From: Helicobacteraceae bacterium
GTDB lineage: Bacteria; Campylobacterota; Campylobacteria; Campylobacterales; SZUA-545
Length of the DNA: 24,859 nt
Reading direction: 5' to 3'
Assembly: GCA_031276985.1 (NCBI GenBank)
Contig: JAISMA010000189.1
Location: 1 to 24,859, forward strand
Shown: piece after piece, positions 22,544 to 24,859 of the stretch
How positions within the stretch are numbered: position 1 is the stretch's first letter
Layout: every line of letters starts with the position of its first letter
Position numbers and translations under genes: made by a program
The notes under the pieces: generated by a model
Told to the model about the DNA's origin: nothing
Seen by the model: only the letters and a program-made list of their open reading frames with translations
Database searches by the model: none

Positions 22544-23827
22544 TTAACGATCGCTCAAAATTACGGGCGTGAAAACATTGCGATCTTTCGCGTCGCTCAA
22601 ACCTAACTGACCGACAAAGTTCCGCCCCGCCGCGTAAATTTTGCCGTCCGTATCCAGCGCTAGCGAGTGAAAATAGCCCGCCGCGATCGCGACGATTTTT
22701 CTACCCTCCAAAGACGAAACAAGCGTCCAAGTTTTGCGCTCGTCCGTATCGCCTAAACCAAGTCGACCGTATTCGTTGTCGCCCGTCGCGTAAACAGCGC
22801 CGTTTGCGTCAATCGCCAGCGAATACTGGTAACCTGCCGCGATCGCGACGATTTTTTTGTCCGCAAGAGACGAAACAAGCGCGAAACTTGCGCGGTTAGC
22901 GCGGTCGCCCAAGCCAAGTTTTCCGTTGCCGTTAAAGCCCGTCGCGTAAACCTTGCAGTTTTCATCAAGCGCCAAAGAATGCGACCAACTCCCCGCGATT
23001 GCGACGATTTTTCTGTCGCTAAAGGGCGGAACAGGCGTCCAAGTTTTGCGCGGACTTGTATCGCCTAAACCTAGCTGACCTTCGTTGTTTGATCCTATCG
23101 CGTAAATTTTGCCGTCAATGTCCAGCGCCAAAGAGTGATGATCGCCCGCCGCGATCGCTACGATTTTCTTGTCGCTAAAGGGCGGAATAAGCGTAAAAGT
23201 ATCGCAATAGGGCGGAATAAGCGAAAAAGGATCGCGACACGCCGTATCGCCCAAACCTAGCCGTCCAATATCGCCCGCCGCGTAAAGTTTGCCGTCGCTA
23301 TCCAGCGCCAAAGAGTAATGATCGCCCGTTGCGACCGCGACGATTGTTTTACCGCGCAAAGATTTAACGCGCGTAAAGCCCAAACGATCGGCTTGCTCTT
23401 TGCGCCTGAAGAAAAACCTAAAAATCGAAGCGTCGTTTTTGCGTTGGTACTCCTCGCCGCTTATCCCAAGTCCTAGCTGACCGCTAAAGTTGTATCCCGC
23501 CGCGTAAACAGCGCCGTCGCTAGAAAGCGCCAGCGAATGATCGCCGCTTGTCGCAATCCGCGCGATTTTTTTGTCGCTCTTGACGGGCATAAAGGCATTG
23601 CGATCGGTTCTGTCGCCAAAACCTAGCTGACCTTTGAAATTATGCCCCGTAGCGTAGAGTTTGCCGTCTTCGTCAATCGCAAACGAATGCTCTTCGCCCG
23701 CCGCGACAATCGAAAACCTGTTTGCGTTTTTGGAAGCCGCCGCGCAATCGACGGCGAAAAACATTGCGGCTAAAGCCGCGAGAAAAGCGAATGGTTTGCG
23801 CGGGTTTTTCGATTGATTTTGCGGCAT
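22544..23827 (-). CDS. RCC1-propeller protein 12, probable cleaved signal peptide, 7 blades
   Basis: The 427-residue protein starts MPQNQSKNPRKP behind AAAGGGA. The hydrophobic segment (about 13-26) is followed by VDCAAASKN. An AxA signal peptidase I site is plausible there; Asp before the Cys argues against a lipobox. Seven blades follow, ending FTPVILSDR. Blade 1 lacks the SSLSD tail. Blade 2 has an insertion of about 25 residues with a basic-aromatic core (SIFRFFFRRKEQ). Blade 3 contains a ten-residue tandem duplication (PFSLIPPYCDTFTLIPPFSD) and two cysteines that most blades lack. It lies 18 bp downstream of paralogue 13. Confidence 0.88.
   Translation of the reverse strand: MPQNQSKNPRKPFAFLAALAAMFFAVDCAAASKNANRFSIVAAGEEHSFAIDEDGKLYATGHNFKGQLGFGDRTDRNAFMPVKSDKKIARIATSGDHSLALSSDGAVYAAGYNFSGQLGLGISGEEYQRKNDASIFRFFFRRKEQADRLGFTRVKSLRGKTIVAVATGDHYSLALDSDGKLYAAGDIGRLGLGDTACRDPFSLIPPYCDTFTLIPPFSDKKIVAIAAGDHHSLALDIDGKIYAIGSNNEGQLGLGDTSPRKTWTPVPPFSDRKIVAIAGSWSHSLALDENCKVYATGFNGNGKLGLGDRANRASFALVSSLADKKIVAIAAGYQYSLAIDANGAVYATGDNEYGRLGLGDTDERKTWTLVSSLEGRKIVAIAAGYFHSLALDTDGKIYAAGRNFVGQLGLSDAKDRNVFTPVILSDR
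22833..22901 (-). repeat. 69-bp block identical to 24423-24491
   Basis: This interior blade segment of propeller 12 (around ASFALVSSLADKKIVAIAAG) is identical over 69 bp to a segment of propeller 13. It lies within the repeats, not at the N-terminus. Confidence 0.8.
23181..23240 (-). repeat. 30-bp tandem duplication in propeller 12, blade 3
   Basis: Two adjacent 30-bp units, 23181-23210 and 23211-23240, both begin GGCGGAATAAGCG. They differ at three of the first 26 positions. The length is ten codons, so the frame is kept. Confidence 0.8.
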
Positions 23828-23845
23828 TTTTTCCCTTTATTTTAA

Positions 23846-24859
23846 TTAGCGATCTAGCAAAATTACGGGCATGAAAACGCGGCGAGCGTTCGCGTAGCCA
23901 GCTTCTATGTCCGCGTCGCCCAAACCAAGCTGACCGTATCTATTTGATCCAGCCGCGTAAACTTTGCCGTCCGCGCCAAGCGCAAGCGAATGCATACCGC
24001 CCGCCGCAACTTGCGTAATGTTTTTGTCCGCAAGAGAGAAAACGGGCGCAAATTCGGCGCAATAGACAATGTAGCCCTCGCTATCTATCCCCAGAGATCG
24101 CTCGTAGCGCGGCGCGACCTCGACGATTTTCCTGCCCTCAAAATAGGAAACAAGCGTAAATTCATCGCGGTAGTTCGCGCCTTCCAAACCCAGCTGACCT
24201 TGTTCGTTATATCCCGCCGCGTAAACTTTGCCGTCCGCGTCCAGCGCCAGCGAATGCGAGCCGCCCGCCGCAACTTGCGTAATGTTTTTGTCCACAAGAG
24301 AGGAAACTATCTTGAAAACCTCTTGTTGATCTTCGCGTTTGCCATCGCCTAATCTACCGCTGCCGTTATTACCTGTCGCGTAAAGTTTGCCGTTTGAATC
24401 AATCGCAAACGAATGAGATTCGCCTGCCGCGATCGCGACGATTTTTTTGTCCGCAAGAGACGAAACAAGCGCGAAACTTGCGCGGTTAGCGTGGTCGCCC
24501 AAACCTAGCTGTCCGCCGTTGTTAAGTCCAATTCCGTAAACTTTGCCTTCAATATCCAGCGCCAGCAAATGCCCCTCGCCCACCGCGATTGCGACGATTT
24601 TTTTATCGCGCAAATCGGCGACGCGCCCGAAAGCGTTTATGTCGCGTTTATCCGCGCCGCTCGCGTAAAGCCTGCCGTCCGCGCCAAGCGCCCAAGAGCC
24701 AAATTGACCAGCGGCTACGGCGACAATCTTTTTGCCCTTGAGCGACAAAGCGGGCGTGAAAGGTTGATTTCTTTGCGGCATGCTCCATTCCGCCACGCGA
24801 GAATCCGCGCGAGGATACAGAGGAGGAAAGTAACCGCCCGCCGTATAAACCCTGCCGTC
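23846..24859 (-). CDS. RCC1-propeller protein 13 (5' end cut by window edge)
   Basis: The frame is open through to 24859. The 21 codons beyond the apparent GTG at 24796 still read as RCC1 sequence (DGRVYTAGGYFPPL), so that GTG is not the real start and the gene continues outside the window. Visible are the second half of one blade plus six blades, ending FMPVILLDR. This would make exactly seven if the partial blade is the first. Blade 1 of the complete set has no GQLGLGD loop (SGADKRDINAFGRV). Blade 5 is cut to about 36 residues (GYIVYCAEFAPVFSL). Blades 4 and 6 share KNITQVAAGGxHSLAL. Confidence 0.87.
   Translation of the reverse strand, partial: DGRVYTAGGYFPPLYPRADSRVAEWSMPQRNQPFTPALSLKGKKIVAVAAGQFGSWALGADGRLYASGADKRDINAFGRVADLRDKKIVAIAVGEGHLLALDIEGKVYGIGLNNGGQLGLGDHANRASFALVSSLADKKIVAIAAGESHSFAIDSNGKLYATGNNGSGRLGDGKREDQQEVFKIVSSLVDKNITQVAAGGSHSLALDADGKVYAAGYNEQGQLGLEGANYRDEFTLVSYFEGRKIVEVAPRYERSLGIDSEGYIVYCAEFAPVFSLADKNITQVAAGGMHSLALGADGKVYAAGSNRYGQLGLGDADIEAGYANARRVFMPVILLDR
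24423..24491 (-). repeat. 69-bp block identical to 22833-22901
   Basis: This is the partner copy in propeller 13 of the blade segment in propeller 12. The next difference is a single C/T, after which similarity continues for a few bases. Confidence 0.8.

Larger units (their letters stand above)
4692..24859 (-). repeat. Tandem array of 13 RCC1-propeller paralogues (about 112 blades)
   Basis: The whole stretch is one gene family read leftward. The unit is about 52 codons (near 156 nt), with the protein pattern K-K-I-V-A-I-A-A-G-x-x-HSLAL, then DSDGKVYATG, then xNxxGQLGLGD, then a variable loop ending R-x-TFT-x-VSSLSD. This is the RCC1 repeat of seven-bladed propellers (RCC1, UVR8, BLIP-II, HERC/RLD domains), without the WG tryptophan common in eukaryotic members. 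The phase of every protein starts with the second half of a Pfam repeat and ends with the first half, which is how RCC1 rings close. Blade counts from left to right are 7, 7, 14, 7, 7, 14.5, 7, 7, 14, 7, 7, 7 and at least 6 plus a part. Confidence 0.93.

Noticed and set aside
4847..24352. Many plus-strand open frames of 60-145 codons in the RCC1 region (for example 9253-9570, 21299-21736, 23990-24352)
   Set aside because: They repeat the same Arg-rich pattern (VARRDRDDFF, AQTKLT) at blade spacing. They are the antisense reading of the RCC1 repeats and have no independent start signals.
4692..24859. CRISPR-like regular repeats with period about 156 nt
   Set aside because: The repeats are coding, in frame, imperfect, with no short identical direct repeats and spacers and no cas genes.
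4692..24859. Annotation as Ran guanine nucleotide exchange factors or chromosome condensation regulators
   Set aside because: Only the fold is shared with eukaryotic RCC1. The proteins are exported or membrane-anchored and bacteria have no Ran.

Overview
The window joins a conserved chromosomal gene block (1-4645, plus strand) to a very large tandem family of RCC1-repeat beta-propeller genes (4692-24859, all minus strand). The gene order glyA (3' end) - DUF1882 protein - SPOR-domain protein - trpE-like gene - aroE - cation diffusion facilitator points to the Campylobacterota (epsilonproteobacteria). The DUF1882 family and the glyA/DUF1882/SPOR/aroE neighbourhood are known there, for example in Campylobacter jejuni (from memory). 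Base composition is near half G+C by eye, higher than Campylobacter or Helicobacter, so a less familiar or uncultivated member of the phylum is likely. Genus and habitat cannot be read from the sequence.

Left part. The six genes are tightly packed (gaps of 1-10 bp, or overlaps) and probably form one transcription unit. It covers one-carbon metabolism (glyA), a phylum-specific protein of unknown function, a membrane-anchored peptidoglycan-binding SPOR protein, two aromatic amino acid enzymes (TrpE and AroE) and a metal efflux carrier.

Right part. Thirteen paralogues, twelve complete and one cut by the right window edge, are read leftward and converge on the cation transporter. I number them 1 to 13 from left to right. 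Each has a short N-terminal export or anchoring segment: a signal anchor in nine, a lipoprotein signal in two (paralogues 1 and 4), a probable cleavable signal in one (12), and unknown in 13. This is followed only by RCC1 repeats of about 52 residues. Counting blades by hand gives 7, 7, 14, 7, 7, 14 plus a half, 7, 7, 14, 7, 7, 7 and at least 6 plus a part. The family is therefore built in units of one or two complete seven-bladed propellers, about 112 blades in 20 kb. The framework of each blade is nearly constant down to the codons. The two residues before the HSLAL strand and the loop after GLGD vary from blade to blade.

Organisation. Five genes (1, 3, 5, 9, 10) are preceded by a shared leader whose core lies 26-30 nt upstream of the start codon. 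The remaining complete genes follow their upstream neighbour by only 16-40 bp. This divides the array into about six transcription units. Blocks of 55-76 bp are identical between otherwise different paralogues, and blades are duplicated within genes with exact blade spacing, so recombination and gene conversion look to be remodelling the locus. The most economical reading is a repertoire of surface or periplasmic binding propellers on one scaffold. The ligand is unknown and this role is inference.
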